Positions 8,080 to 17,625 of a DNA stretch of 39,849 nt are shown piece after piece (position 1 is the first letter of the stretch; the number at the start of each line of letters is the position of its first letter). The translations under genes were made by a program, and so were the position numbers. Below the pieces are notes generated by a model. The model ran no database searches. It saw nothing but the letters and a program-made list of their open reading frames with translations, and was not told the DNA's origin. The stretch comes from Patescibacteria group bacterium (GTDB taxonomy: Bacteria; Patescibacteriota; Minisyncoccia; UBA6257; 2-01-FULL-56-20), in contig JAGXBC010000006.1 in NCBI GenBank assembly GCA_018971305.1, positions 1 to 39,849 on the forward strand, given 5' to 3'.

Positions 8080-8179
8080 TAATTCTCCCTCTCCCCTACT
8101 CTATCGACACACTCCCCCTCTCCCCTCTTTTGAGGCTAATTATGCCGTACGAGTATAATAGGGGATAGGGGAGACTACT

Positions 8180-8596
8180 ATGGCTCACGCAGGAGGAAGA
8201 CCAGTCAAATACAAAACCGTTGAAGAACTCCAAAAAGCTATTGATGAGTATTTTGCATTTTGTGACGCGCGTACTAAAAAGATATGGGATGATGACAAAC
8301 AAAAAGAAATCATGGTTTCTTATCCCGCACCTTATACCATGCACGGACTAGCCAGAGCTATGGGAATTGATCGGGATACACTTATAAATTATTCTCATAA
8401 AGAAGAGTTTTTCGGCGCTATAAAAGCCGCACGGCAAAAAGTAGCTGAAGATGTCGAAACACGACTCATGGATGGCAAGGCACAGGCAGGTGCTATATTC
8501 AACCTAAAAAATAACTTTGGCTGGAAGGATGAGCAAAAGCACGACATTGAAGGAGGATTGGAGGTAGTATTCCGCCGTGGTAAAACGAAAGATTGA
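8180..8596 (+). CDS. terS: Terminase small subunit
   Basis: 138 aa; GGRPVKYKTVEELQKAIDEYF...LARAMGIDRDTLINYS...NFGWKDEQKHD, directly before TerL. Confidence 0.8.
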   Translation: MAHAGGRPVKYKTVEELQKAIDEYFAFCDARTKKIWDDDKQKEIMVSYPAPYTMHGLARAMGIDRDTLINYSHKEEFFGAIKAARQKVAEDVETRLMDGKAQAGAIFNLKNNFGWKDEQKHDIEGGLEVVFRRGKTKD

Positions 8597-9938
8597 AATT
8601 GACACATTTTACCCAAGTGGGCCACACCCAGGTCAACAGAAAGTATTGGAAGCCCTGGATAATGGCGTGCGATTTGTACAACTGCGTGCTGGACGCAAAT
8701 GGCGTAAAACCTCACTTATCATTTCTTGGTTATTCGAAAAGGCATTTGAAACAGGACTCGTCTGTCCGTATATTGCACCAAACCGCGTGCAAGCCAAAAA
8801 CATTGCATGGGATGACCATATCAATAGACTCTTAAACCACTTCACTGCACAAGGGCTTCCCTACAAAGCAAATGAAAGCGAACTATCAATTACATTTCCC
8901 AATGGCGGCAAAGTGCAGCTTCTTGGCGTAGAAAACAAAAACTCTCTTCGTGGTATATCAAACTGGGGGGCAGTGGGCGGTGATGAGTATGACGACTGGG
9001 AAGAAGATATTTACTCTGATATTATCCGGCCCAACCTAATTACCTATCATGCACCAATTATCTTAGGTGGTACGCCCAATGGGTTTCGAAACCTCTACCA
9101 TATTGAAAACATGAAGGATGAGAAAGGCAGTCACATATTCCAATCATTTCACTTTACGACCATGGACAACCCAGACATTCCCAAAGAAGAACTCGCAAGC
9201 CTTATTAGCGAATATAAATCCATGGGCATGGGCTCCTATCGACAGGAAATACTGGCCGAGTACGAAAAGCCCGAGGGCGTGGTATATGACGAGTGGGACA
9301 TGAAGCAATATATACCCTTCTGGTATGACGAAAACCTGCCGCTGCACCTGTCGTGGGACTTCGGGGTAAATGACCCCACGGTCGTCCTGTTTATACAGCC
9401 CAACGGCAGCGAGCTGCGTATAGTGGATTACATCGAGGCGTCCAATGCAAACTTAGAGTACTTTGTCGAGGAGATAGATAAGAAGGGATACAAAAAACCA
9501 TCGTTCGAAGCCGGCGACATTTCGGGCCGGGCGCGGTCGCTCATTACAGGGAAAAGCCCCATATCGCTGCTGCGCGAGCTGGGCCACGATGTACGCAGTA
9601 TGCCTATACCCGATATAGAACAGCAGATACGCAACGCCCATACCTACGTCCCGAACCTGTGGGTATCAAGTGCAAAGGCCGAACGCTTCCGCGACTGCAT
9701 ACTGAACTACCACTACCCGGAGAAGTCGACCACACTGGTAAACCAAGACAACGAACAACCAGTCCACGACGAGTACAGCCATGCCCTCCGGGCGTTCGAG
9801 TACTACTGCTGGAACCTCAAGCACGGGAGAGTGGGGGCTGTGCATGAACGGCTGGCAGATAAGCACTCACCCAGCCCGAGCGCCGAGTTCTTTAGGGGGC
9901 AGCAGGTCGGGCTGGATATAGATAAGTTTAAGCATTGA
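8577..9938 (+). CDS. terL: Terminase large subunit
   Basis: 453 aa; RAGRKWRKTSLI Walker A-like, WGAVGGDEYDDWEEDIY Walker B region, GGTPNG, WDFGVNDPTV nuclease-region motif. Confidence 0.9.
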   Translation: MVKRKIEIDTFYPSGPHPGQQKVLEALDNGVRFVQLRAGRKWRKTSLIISWLFEKAFETGLVCPYIAPNRVQAKNIAWDDHINRLLNHFTAQGLPYKANESELSITFPNGGKVQLLGVENKNSLRGISNWGAVGGDEYDDWEEDIYSDIIRPNLITYHAPIILGGTPNGFRNLYHIENMKDEKGSHIFQSFHFTTMDNPDIPKEELASLISEYKSMGMGSYRQEILAEYEKPEGVVYDEWDMKQYIPFWYDENLPLHLSWDFGVNDPTVVLFIQPNGSELRIVDYIEASNANLEYFVEEIDKKGYKKPSFEAGDISGRARSLITGKSPISLLRELGHDVRSMPIPDIEQQIRNAHTYVPNLWVSSAKAERFRDCILNYHYPEKSTTLVNQDNEQPVHDEYSHALRAFEYYCWNLKHGRVGAVHERLADKHSPSPSAEFFRGQQVGLDIDKFKH

Positions 9939-10011
9939 TCCCGCGTAGCACATTTGGTCGTGCAACGTCCCGTTAAGGCGGAGAACGGAGGTTCGAGTCC
10001 TCCCGCGGGAG
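9939..10011 (+). tRNA. tRNA-Asn-like (anticodon GTT), no encoded CCA
   Basis: Acceptor TCCCGCG/CGCGGGA, D-stem GCAC/GTGC, anticodon loop CCGTTAA, T-arm GGAGG-TTCGAGT-CCTCC; 73 nt. Confidence 0.85.
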
Positions 10012-10039
10012 CACTATAGAGATTGTCTATAATAGAGGT

Positions 10040-10492
10040 ATGAAGATAACGGTCAAAAACCAAGAGAAGGAAATACTGGTACAGACGGTAAGCCTTCAGA
10101 AAAACAAGTTTGACCCCACCAACCTGTACCTGTTCCGCTGCCCGTACTGCGGCACGGCAATCACGCAGATACAGGGGCTGGTGAATAAGATAGTGGCGGG
10201 GGTGGAGCCAACGGAGAACGTGATAGTCGTCCACCAGTGTGCTACCTGCAAACGCCTCTATACCTTCCAGACCCTCGAGTACCCCGATATACGCGAAACG
10301 AAGGTCATGCTGGTTAACTCGCTGGGGGCCATGTCTACCTTCCGCTGTTATATATGTCGCACACCGCTGGTCGAGTTTCGTGGTGACAAGGTTATACGCA
10401 TCAGCGATATGAGCATGGTGCATATACCCAGTCATATACCATGTCCCAATGATGGGTGCCCCGGCATCTATTATTTTCAGGACGTGCTATAA
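10040..10492 (+). CDS. Multi-zinc-ribbon protein
   Basis: CPYC, CATC, CYIC, CPNDGC in 150 aa. Confidence 0.65.
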   Translation: MKITVKNQEKEILVQTVSLQKNKFDPTNLYLFRCPYCGTAITQIQGLVNKIVAGVEPTENVIVVHQCATCKRLYTFQTLEYPDIRETKVMLVNSLGAMSTFRCYICRTPLVEFRGDKVIRISDMSMVHIPSHIPCPNDGCPGIYYFQDVL

Positions 10493-10531
10493 TAAACTAC
10501 ACCACTTAGGCGACCCGCGAGTGGCTTTTTT
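10485..10531 (+). promoter_or_regulatory. Extended -10 promoter plus hairpin/T-tract leader of the portal gene
   Basis: TGCTATAAT 10485-10493; CCACT 10502-10506 / AGTGG 10520-10524; T6 10526-10531; ATG 10532. Confidence 0.65.
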
Positions 10532-12592
10532 ATGGCAGAATCAGATTTTCATGTTCCAATGCAAGGCAGCTTCCACGATGCCCACACGCCTCCACTGGTG
10601 GCAGAGGAAGGGCTTGAGTCCGAGCTGCTTGACCCGCTATCGCTGGATATCCCCGATGATGAACTGATCGACATCATAGACACGCGCATACAGGAAACGC
10701 GCAACTTCTATAAAAATACGATGGACTTGTACAACCGCAGGCTGACCAATGAGGTGTACTACTTCGGCAAGCAGATCATCGAAAAGGAAAAGGCGCACCT
10801 CCTGAAAGATTACGAATCACGATATAAAGACAATGCCATTTTCGAGATAGAGGCAACCCTCAAGCCGCTGGCAATGAGCAGGCTTCCTGACTTACTGGTA
10901 ACGCCCGGCAATGACAGCCAAGACGCAAAGCTGATGTCGCAGGAGCTATCCAAGGCCATAGACACACAGGTAAAGAATAGGGAGAACCGGCTGGTGCTGG
11001 GCCTCGCCTTCAAGCACCGTCCTGTGTACTTCGCCGGTGTTATAAAAGCGGTATGGGATCCAGAGATTGATGACTACCGCTTCCTCTGTATACACCCCGA
11101 TATGATTGACGTCGACTGCTATGCCCCCACCAACAATGCGGACGACATGGAGATCGTGAGCCAGATTATCCCCATCACTATAAAGGAAGTCTTCATGCGC
11201 TTCCCCAAGGCGAAGGATAAGTTCATCGCGGAGCTGCAGACCAAGGGAATAAACATCAACCCCGATAAGCCGTGGGAGAACGAAGCTACTAAGATAAAGA
11301 TACGCGAAACGTGGTTTACATGGTACAAAAAGGCAAAGGAAAAAGACGAGTACGAACGGGTCGAGGGCGTCATGTGGAAATACGAAAAGTGTCTGCTCAA
11401 AAAGATGAAAAACCCCAACTTCGACTACGAAGGGGAGGACAGATACTTTACCTATGTCGAGGGGAAGAAGCAGGAGCTGACCGTCGATCAGGAGATGCAG
11501 ATTATCGCGCTAGGCGTTATGCCGCCCGATGTACAGACGGAGAAGGTATACCACAATTACTTCCGCAGGCCGCGCAAACCCTTCTACTTCATGGGATACG
11601 ACCAGTGGGGAAAGCAGCCGCTGGATGAAACGAGCGAGCTGGAGCAGAACATACACCTTGAGCGCGCACTGGATAAGCGGGGCAAGCAGATAGAGGAAAC
11701 ACTGGATAACCGCGGGCACCACGTCTGGAGCAAGGAGTCAGGTCTAAAAAGTGGCGATGTGCAGGGCATGGATATGAACGACCCCGATGTCGATGTCATC
11801 GTGGACGGCGATGTCAATAAGGTACATAAGTATATAGAGCCGGCCCGCCCGACCCCCGATGAGTTTTCGGATATGGAATCAATCCGCAACCGTATGTATG
11901 GCATAGCAGGGGCCAATGCGGTACGCGGACAGATACAGACGCAGGTCGCCACCACCAACCAAATCGCACGCGAGGCAGACTTCACCCGTGCCGATGATCT
12001 GGTAGAGGACACCATCAATGGTGCCGCAGAGTGGATGGGGGATTGGGCGCTGCAGTTTATAAAGCTGCGCTACACCAAAGACCACTTCCGTGAAATCCTC
12101 GGCGTAGCCGGGGATATCGTCTATGTGAAGCTCAACCGCAATATGGTACGCGATGGCATGATTATAAAGATTAAAGCATCGGGAACGGATAAACTGAAAG
12201 CCCAGAACAACGCAATAGATATGGCGAAGCTCAAGATGATTGACCCCGTGCAGTTCTTCAGGGATATGGGACTTCCCGACCCCGAGGGACGCGCAAAGCA
12301 GCTGATGATGTGGATGAGCGACCCCAATACCTACATGATGCAATACGTGCTGGGTCTGGAAACCTCAGAGGATATGGCAAATAAGCTGATACAGGATAGC
12401 GCAACAGGAGGCGCCGGAGCGCCACCCGCACCACCGGCCCCACCCGCACCTGCACCTATGGCGCCCCCAGCACCACCGGCACCAAGCCCCGGACTAATGG
12501 GTGCGCCCGTAGCACCAACGCCAACCAATACGGCAGCCGTACCCGCTATGCCCCCGGCAGGTGCGCCGGTAGGAAGTCCACGGGGACTATGA
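10532..12592 (+). CDS. Portal protein
   Basis: 686 aa between TerL and scaffold/capsid genes; Pro/Ala-rich C-terminal tail. Confidence 0.75.
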   Translation: MAESDFHVPMQGSFHDAHTPPLVAEEGLESELLDPLSLDIPDDELIDIIDTRIQETRNFYKNTMDLYNRRLTNEVYYFGKQIIEKEKAHLLKDYESRYKDNAIFEIEATLKPLAMSRLPDLLVTPGNDSQDAKLMSQELSKAIDTQVKNRENRLVLGLAFKHRPVYFAGVIKAVWDPEIDDYRFLCIHPDMIDVDCYAPTNNADDMEIVSQIIPITIKEVFMRFPKAKDKFIAELQTKGININPDKPWENEATKIKIRETWFTWYKKAKEKDEYERVEGVMWKYEKCLLKKMKNPNFDYEGEDRYFTYVEGKKQELTVDQEMQIIALGVMPPDVQTEKVYHNYFRRPRKPFYFMGYDQWGKQPLDETSELEQNIHLERALDKRGKQIEETLDNRGHHVWSKESGLKSGDVQGMDMNDPDVDVIVDGDVNKVHKYIEPARPTPDEFSDMESIRNRMYGIAGANAVRGQIQTQVATTNQIAREADFTRADDLVEDTINGAAEWMGDWALQFIKLRYTKDHFREILGVAGDIVYVKLNRNMVRDGMIIKIKASGTDKLKAQNNAIDMAKLKMIDPVQFFRDMGLPDPEGRAKQLMMWMSDPNTYMMQYVLGLETSEDMANKLIQDSATGGAGAPPAPPAPPAPAPMAPPAPPAPSPGLMGAPVAPTPTNTAAVPAMPPAGAPVGSPRGL

Positions 12593-12593
12593 T

Positions 12594-13157
12594 ATGGCTA
12601 TACCAGACAGCAAACAGCTCTTCGCCGAACTCATGGCGGGCAAGCAGTCCCAGCCAATGTCGAAAGGCGGCGCGACCCGCGATGTCTATGACTTAGGTAA
12701 TGCTGTGGCAAAGGTAGCCAAAAATGCCAAGGGACTGCAGCAGAACGATGAAGAACTGGATGATACCCCCAACACACCCAAAGCCCTCGCGAAAGGTAAG
12801 GATTTCGTCATAACGGAGAAGGTCATGCGCGATGATACGGCGCTGGGCGAATGGCTGAAACCCCTGCAGGACTATAGCGAGAGCGACTTCGAGGAAAAGA
12901 AGCCCGAACTGGTCGAACAGATGAAGGAAATGGGCCTCGATAATTTCCTCAAGTTTCCGCTGCTGTGGAATGACTTTATCTCGAAGCGCAACTGGGGTCT
13001 AAACAGCGAGGGCCACCCAGTCCTCCTTGATAAAGGATCGCTGAACAGCCATATCTACGACCACGATGAAGCCCCCAAAAAAGTGCAGGGCGAATATGAT
13101 AAAATAAAGCAGTCACGCAGAATAGTAAAAAAAAGTTATGCGTATAAAGGGGGGTGA
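12594..13157 (+). CDS. Protein-kinase-like (possibly pseudokinase) phage protein
   Basis: SKGGATRDVYDLGNAVAKVAKNAKGLQQN...WGLNSEGHPVLLDKGS resembles a kinase Gly-loop/Lys and a D-containing terminal motif. Confidence 0.4.
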   Translation: MAIPDSKQLFAELMAGKQSQPMSKGGATRDVYDLGNAVAKVAKNAKGLQQNDEELDDTPNTPKALAKGKDFVITEKVMRDDTALGEWLKPLQDYSESDFEEKKPELVEQMKEMGLDNFLKFPLLWNDFISKRNWGLNSEGHPVLLDKGSLNSHIYDHDEAPKKVQGEYDKIKQSRRIVKKSYAYKGG

Positions 13158-13163
13158 TCCAAT

Positions 13164-13286
13164 ATGGCCGGTGATATGAAGAAAGTTATCAAAGGGAAAC
13201 CAGCATCGAAGTACCGCGTTAAGAAGGCAAAGTACGGATGGCACGGTGGAAAAAAGCTCAATAAATCCCACAGCGTCGGAGCGTAA
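13164..13286 (+). CDS. Small basic protein (40 aa, MAGDMKKVIKGKPASKYRVKKAKYGWHGGKKLNKSHSVGA)
   Basis: SD GGGGGGTGAT; Lys-rich ORF between portal and scaffold genes. Confidence 0.5.
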   Translation: MAGDMKKVIKGKPASKYRVKKAKYGWHGGKKLNKSHSVGA

Positions 13287-13313
13287 ATTATACCCTTGTG
13301 GTAGTATACGTTT

Positions 13314-14252
13314 ATGGCACCTAAGATTAAACCTCCCTATGAGGATTTGCACAACAAATCCATGCGTACCCTCGTGAAAGAGGCGCACGAAAAGGTTGCT
13401 GATGCAGGTAAGCCGCCTGAGGATACCAAGCCGCCTGAAACCAAACCTCCCGAAACGAAACCCCCGGAGAGTAAGCCGCCGGAAACGAAACCCAATGAAA
13501 AGCCAACGCTCTCGGTAGAGGACATCAAAAAGAACGCCCGCGAGGCGGTAGCCGAGGAAGTGAAGAAAAACACGGAGGAACTGAAGGCAGAAATCAAAAA
13601 GATACAGGACTCCACCCAAACCAATGAAGAAAAGAACAAACAAATCGAAGCACTGAAAGTGAAATGGCAGGGGGTTGACCCCAAAACCGGGAAGCCGTCA
13701 CCAGTCAATTATGATGAAATCGTTGCGGAAACACGCCGTATCGTCATGGAGGAAGTCAAACAGTTCTACAAAGAGCAGAAGGAACACGAACTGGAGGAAA
13801 TGAAAAAAGTGCAGACCGAGGACGAGCAGAAAAAGGTACAAGAGAAAAAAACCTATGAAGAACGCCTGACCCAAGTGCAGGCCCGTATCAATAATGAAAT
13901 GGAGGAACTATTCGTACAAGGTAAACTGGCCCGGCCAAAGGATATAAACGATCTGAAAGACCCGGCGGCCCGCAAAGTGAAAGACCTCTTCGACCAAGCC
14001 GCAGCCTACAATATGCAACGGCAGAAGGAAGGCAAGGAGCTGGAGCCATCAATCGCAAAGTTCTTCTTCATGTACTACAAGCCAAAGGGCGACCAACCCG
14101 CGGGAGCCGATGCCCCCGTATCGACCAATAAAGCAGCGCCGCCCCCGGCAGATACTGAAGACCGATATGTCTATGCACGCGACCACCGCAAGAGTATGCG
14201 CCAAATCCTGTATGAAGCGGCACAGAGGGCGCTCGGAAAAAAGACCCCTTGA
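13314..14252 (+). CDS. Scaffold-like charged coiled-coil protein
   Basis: Immediately upstream of MCP; Glu/Lys-rich with TKPPE repeats. Confidence 0.6.
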   Translation: MAPKIKPPYEDLHNKSMRTLVKEAHEKVADAGKPPEDTKPPETKPPETKPPESKPPETKPNEKPTLSVEDIKKNAREAVAEEVKKNTEELKAEIKKIQDSTQTNEEKNKQIEALKVKWQGVDPKTGKPSPVNYDEIVAETRRIVMEEVKQFYKEQKEHELEEMKKVQTEDEQKKVQEKKTYEERLTQVQARINNEMEELFVQGKLARPKDINDLKDPAARKVKDLFDQAAAYNMQRQKEGKELEPSIAKFFFMYYKPKGDQPAGADAPVSTNKAAPPPADTEDRYVYARDHRKSMRQILYEAAQRALGKKTP

Positions 14253-14322
14253 CAAAAATTAAAATAGGGTTTACGATATGTACAGTTCACGAGACTTACT
14301 CGGCAAGTAGCCGAGTTTTTTT
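14249..14322 (+). promoter_or_regulatory. Promoter TTGACA-17-TACGAT plus hairpin/T-tract leader of the MCP gene
   Basis: -35 14249-14254, -10 14272-14277; ACTCGGC 14298-14304 / GCCGAGT 14310-14316; T7 14316-14322; ATG 14334. Confidence 0.75.
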
Positions 14323-14333
14323 GTGCAAAAAAT

Positions 14334-15443
14334 ATGGCATACGATGGAATCCAAAATTCAAATCGCGTAACCGGCTTAACTACCCGCGCTCTCTATACGA
14401 AGGTAGTCGACCAAGTTCTTAACTCCGCAACCTACTACTCCCGGCTTGTTTCACAGGGCGAACCCTTTGAAGGCTCAACGATGGACGTTACCTATGATGT
14501 AACGGCAGACAGCGGTGGGCAGTTCTTCACCGGGCTTGAAACGCTCAACAGTTCAGCCGTCAACACGACAGCAACAGCATCATTCGCACACACGGCCTAC
14601 ACACAGCCGGTGGTTAGCATTATGCTTGAGAGCTTTGCAAACGTCGGAAGCCTCGGCATTATCAATCTTGATACCTTCAAATATAACAAAGCAGCGGCCC
14701 AAGCACTGCAACAGCTCGGCAGCTCAATCTATAGCACAGGCTCTGGTAACCAGCCGCTTGGCCTTACCGCCATTGTCGATGACAGCACCAACGTGGCAAC
14801 TATCGGAGGACTGGCACGATCGACCTACACCGTACTCGACTCAACCCTTACCGCATATGCATCAGGTAAACTGACGCTGGCAACGATGGGCACACAATAT
14901 GATAGTGCCATCGCCTCGGGTATGGCAGAGGAAACACCGAATGTCGGCGTTACCACAAAAGGCATTTTCACACTCTATGAGCAGCTCTTAACCCCGAATG
15001 TCCGGGCAACCTACGATGAAGTCGGATATGATCGGGTCTTGGTACGCAGCAAATTCGGCCAGAGGGGCAGCGCAGAACTCAAGAACGCATCAGGCTTTAA
15101 TGCACTGTCCTACCGCGATATGCACATCATGCGTGACGATCAGGCAACAGCACAAATGCTCTGGATGGTCAACGAAGATTACATACACTGGCATGGCCGC
15201 ACAGAGGTGCCGGCAGAGTATGAAGACGTCCTTGAGAAAGTGGATTTTGGCACAAGCGAAGTCTATGAGGGTACAGGTGCAATGGCACTGGATATGCCGT
15301 CCGAGTATAATGGATGGTTCTACCAGAAACCGCTTTTGATCCCGGATCAGGCAGGACGCATTGCAAGGTTTTACGTCATAGGACAAACAATCCCGCTGTC
15401 CTTCCGACGTCACAGCAAGGGTACAGGGATAACAGGAGTTTAA
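14334..15443 (+). CDS. Major capsid protein
   Basis: 369 aa after scaffold; composition and position typical of an HK97-fold MCP. Confidence 0.75.
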   Translation: MAYDGIQNSNRVTGLTTRALYTKVVDQVLNSATYYSRLVSQGEPFEGSTMDVTYDVTADSGGQFFTGLETLNSSAVNTTATASFAHTAYTQPVVSIMLESFANVGSLGIINLDTFKYNKAAAQALQQLGSSIYSTGSGNQPLGLTAIVDDSTNVATIGGLARSTYTVLDSTLTAYASGKLTLATMGTQYDSAIASGMAEETPNVGVTTKGIFTLYEQLLTPNVRATYDEVGYDRVLVRSKFGQRGSAELKNASGFNALSYRDMHIMRDDQATAQMLWMVNEDYIHWHGRTEVPAEYEDVLEKVDFGTSEVYEGTGAMALDMPSEYNGWFYQKPLLIPDQAGRIARFYVIGQTIPLSFRRHSKGTGITGV

Positions 15444-15444
15444 T

Positions 15445-16191
15445 ATGGCTAACATAACCGGACCAGCATTTTTATCATATACAGACCTCTACGCAAACGA
15501 CACGACAATCCCGAGCGGATTGTACCTTGGCGCACGATCATACGGTGACGGCGGCAAGATGTTCCGCTATGCCTTAGCGGGTGGCTCTGATCTTGTAAAA
15601 GGCAACTTACTGCAGGAACGCGCGGAAGATACGCAATTTGAGAACATGGCGGTACTGGCACAGGCCATTGCAACCGCAGGTGTTCTGCAAACCGTCCCGG
15701 TAACCAATGGCTCAACAACCGTCGCAGCCCATGATTTCGATGGAGGCTCGCTCTCCGTCTACACGACCCCGGATGGCGGCTCTGAATATAAAATCCTTGG
15801 TCACACGACTGGGGGATCAGGTGCGGCATTGACGCTCACTATTGATAGGCCACTACAAACCGCATGGACAACCTCCACCAAAGTCAACATGAAGTGGAAC
15901 CCATGGAGCAAAGTAATCCAAGCACCCGCTACGACCCAAACCGGTATCCCAGTCGGTGTCGCCATTTATGCCATCCCGACGGCTACCTATGGGTGGGTAC
16001 AGACCCACGGCGAAGCCGCCGTTCTCTCGGACGGGTCGACGTTCGCAGTAGGCTCCGAGGTTGGGACACCTTCGGGTACCGCAGGCTGTGTCACAGTGTA
16101 TGCAGCAGGTACAACCCATGCAAAGGTTGGCTCCGTTCGACAAGCAGCAGCATCAGGACATTGGATTTCAATTTTCCTCCAGATAGACTAA
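15445..16191 (+). CDS. Capsid-associated/decoration-like protein
   Basis: 248 aa directly after MCP; SD AGGAG. Confidence 0.5.
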   Translation: MANITGPAFLSYTDLYANDTTIPSGLYLGARSYGDGGKMFRYALAGGSDLVKGNLLQERAEDTQFENMAVLAQAIATAGVLQTVPVTNGSTTVAAHDFDGGSLSVYTTPDGGSEYKILGHTTGGSGAALTLTIDRPLQTAWTTSTKVNMKWNPWSKVIQAPATTQTGIPVGVAIYAIPTATYGWVQTHGEAAVLSDGSTFAVGSEVGTPSGTAGCVTVYAAGTTHAKVGSVRQAAASGHWISIFLQID

Positions 16192-16221
16192 CCTTCTATC
16201 TTCGAGGAAGGAGTCTAAACT

Positions 16222-16992
16222 ATGGCAGCACTCACATCAGGACTACTTGAAGGCGCAATGGGCGGTTTACCGCTTGTCCGTGATTTTGGTATCAATACCA
16301 ATAAAAACATCACGGTCGGTGGCACTGCAAATATTGACCTTTCAGGATCATCGGGAACATTCCTTACCCCGTCGGGCGCCGTTACCATCGGGCCGGGGGC
16401 AGTTACCGTATCGGGTGCTGTTACCTTATCGGCAGCCGCAACCGCATCATCGACACTGGCCGTAACAGGTGTCCTAACCCCCACGGGAGGTATTGCGGCA
16501 GCAGGTGGCAAATCCGTCCCCACGGTCTACCACTCCGGCGGCTACCAAGCACCGGCAACCACAGGATTAACACAAACGCAAATCGTTACAACGGACAGCT
16601 ACTATGTCGAAGTCTTTATCCCGGCAAATGTCACCCTAACTGGTATCTCTCTCTTACAGGGCCATACAACCAATGCCAGCGTCAATCTATCTGTAGGATT
16701 GGCAGACTCTACCGGGGTTATCGTAGCGAAGAGTGCAACAACCGTCGCACAAGGAGCAGCAGATGCCTATCAACAGATTCCCTTCACCGCAACATACCAA
16801 GCAGTCGGCCCGGCGAAGTACTTTATCGTTCTGCAAGGCTCGGCAACGACAGGATTTTTCGCCACCCACACGATCGGGAACTTCGGGGCGAAGCTCTTGA
16901 CCTCAGAAACCTTTGGAACATTTTTAACGACAGCTACCTACGCAACCACAACCTTCACCACGGCCCAAGGCCCGGTGGCAGACACCTACTAA
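16222..16992 (+). CDS. Virion structural protein
   Basis: 256 aa, Thr/Gly/Ala-rich beta-type; SD GAAGGAG. Confidence 0.5.
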   Translation: MAALTSGLLEGAMGGLPLVRDFGINTNKNITVGGTANIDLSGSSGTFLTPSGAVTIGPGAVTVSGAVTLSAAATASSTLAVTGVLTPTGGIAAAGGKSVPTVYHSGGYQAPATTGLTQTQIVTTDSYYVEVFIPANVTLTGISLLQGHTTNASVNLSVGLADSTGVIVAKSATTVAQGAADAYQQIPFTATYQAVGPAKYFIVLQGSATTGFFATHTIGNFGAKLLTSETFGTFLTTATYATTTFTTAQGPVADTY

Positions 16993-17019
16993 ACTCTACC
17001 CGTTTGATACAATACCTTC

Positions 17020-17625
17020 ATGTACAATATCATGGTTGGCATGGCTACCGGCGGCACCGTCCGTTCCGAGACGGTCAGCTCGCTCGTTGGGGCATTAGAA
17101 GTTATAAAGGGGAAGGGTGCCGGCGTGGCCCTCTCATTACAGATCGGTGGCTATGTCGCGCATAACAGAAATGAGCTGGTCAAACTGGCACAGGAGAATA
17201 AATCCACCCACATCATGTTCATCGATAATGATATGGTCTTCAAGCCCTCCGCAATCCAACGCCTTTTAGACCACGATAAAGACATCGTGGGGGCAAACTA
17301 TAATGCACGGGGCGTACCGGGGAAACCTGTGATAATGACAATGAAGCTGACCAACCCCGAAACCGATGAAAATAAAGGACAGTATATGCAGGTTAACTTC
17401 CCCCCGCAGCTCTTTAAGTGCTGGTCGCTTGGTACGGGCTTCATGCTGGTAAAGACCAGCGTGTTTGATAAGCTCGCGCGCCCCTATTTCGTTGCGTATG
17501 AGGAGCCAAACGGTGAACACCACACCGAGGACGTCGAGTTCTGTAAAAAGGCCCACGAGGCAGGGTATGATGTATGGTGCAGCCCTACCATAGAGATTAA
17601 ACATATCGGAACGTATGAATACTGA
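17020..17625 (+). CDS. GT-A type glycosyltransferase
   Basis: 201 aa; THIMFIDNDMVFKPSAIQRLL (DxD-like), GTGFMLVKTSVFDKL, HTEDVEFCKKAHEAGYDVWCSP. Confidence 0.75.
   Translation: MYNIMVGMATGGTVRSETVSSLVGALEVIKGKGAGVALSLQIGGYVAHNRNELVKLAQENKSTHIMFIDNDMVFKPSAIQRLLDHDKDIVGANYNARGVPGKPVIMTMKLTNPETDENKGQYMQVNFPPQLFKCWSLGTGFMLVKTSVFDKLARPYFVAYEEPNGEHHTEDVEFCKKAHEAGYDVWCSPTIEIKHIGTYEY

Noticed and set aside
9803-10435. 210-aa minus ORF over the TerL end, tRNA and zinc-ribbon gene
   Set aside because: Antisense to well-supported features; composition looks like a shadow frame.
10487-10531. Reading the hairpin/T-tract elements simply as terminators of the upstream operon
   Set aside because: Possible, but each lies downstream of its own -10 box and ends at the next ATG, so a plain terminator would silence the gene it precedes; kept as a finding instead.
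11584-12528. Several long minus-strand ORFs antisense to the portal gene
   Set aside because: Open frames expected from a GC-richer coding strand; no SD or motif.
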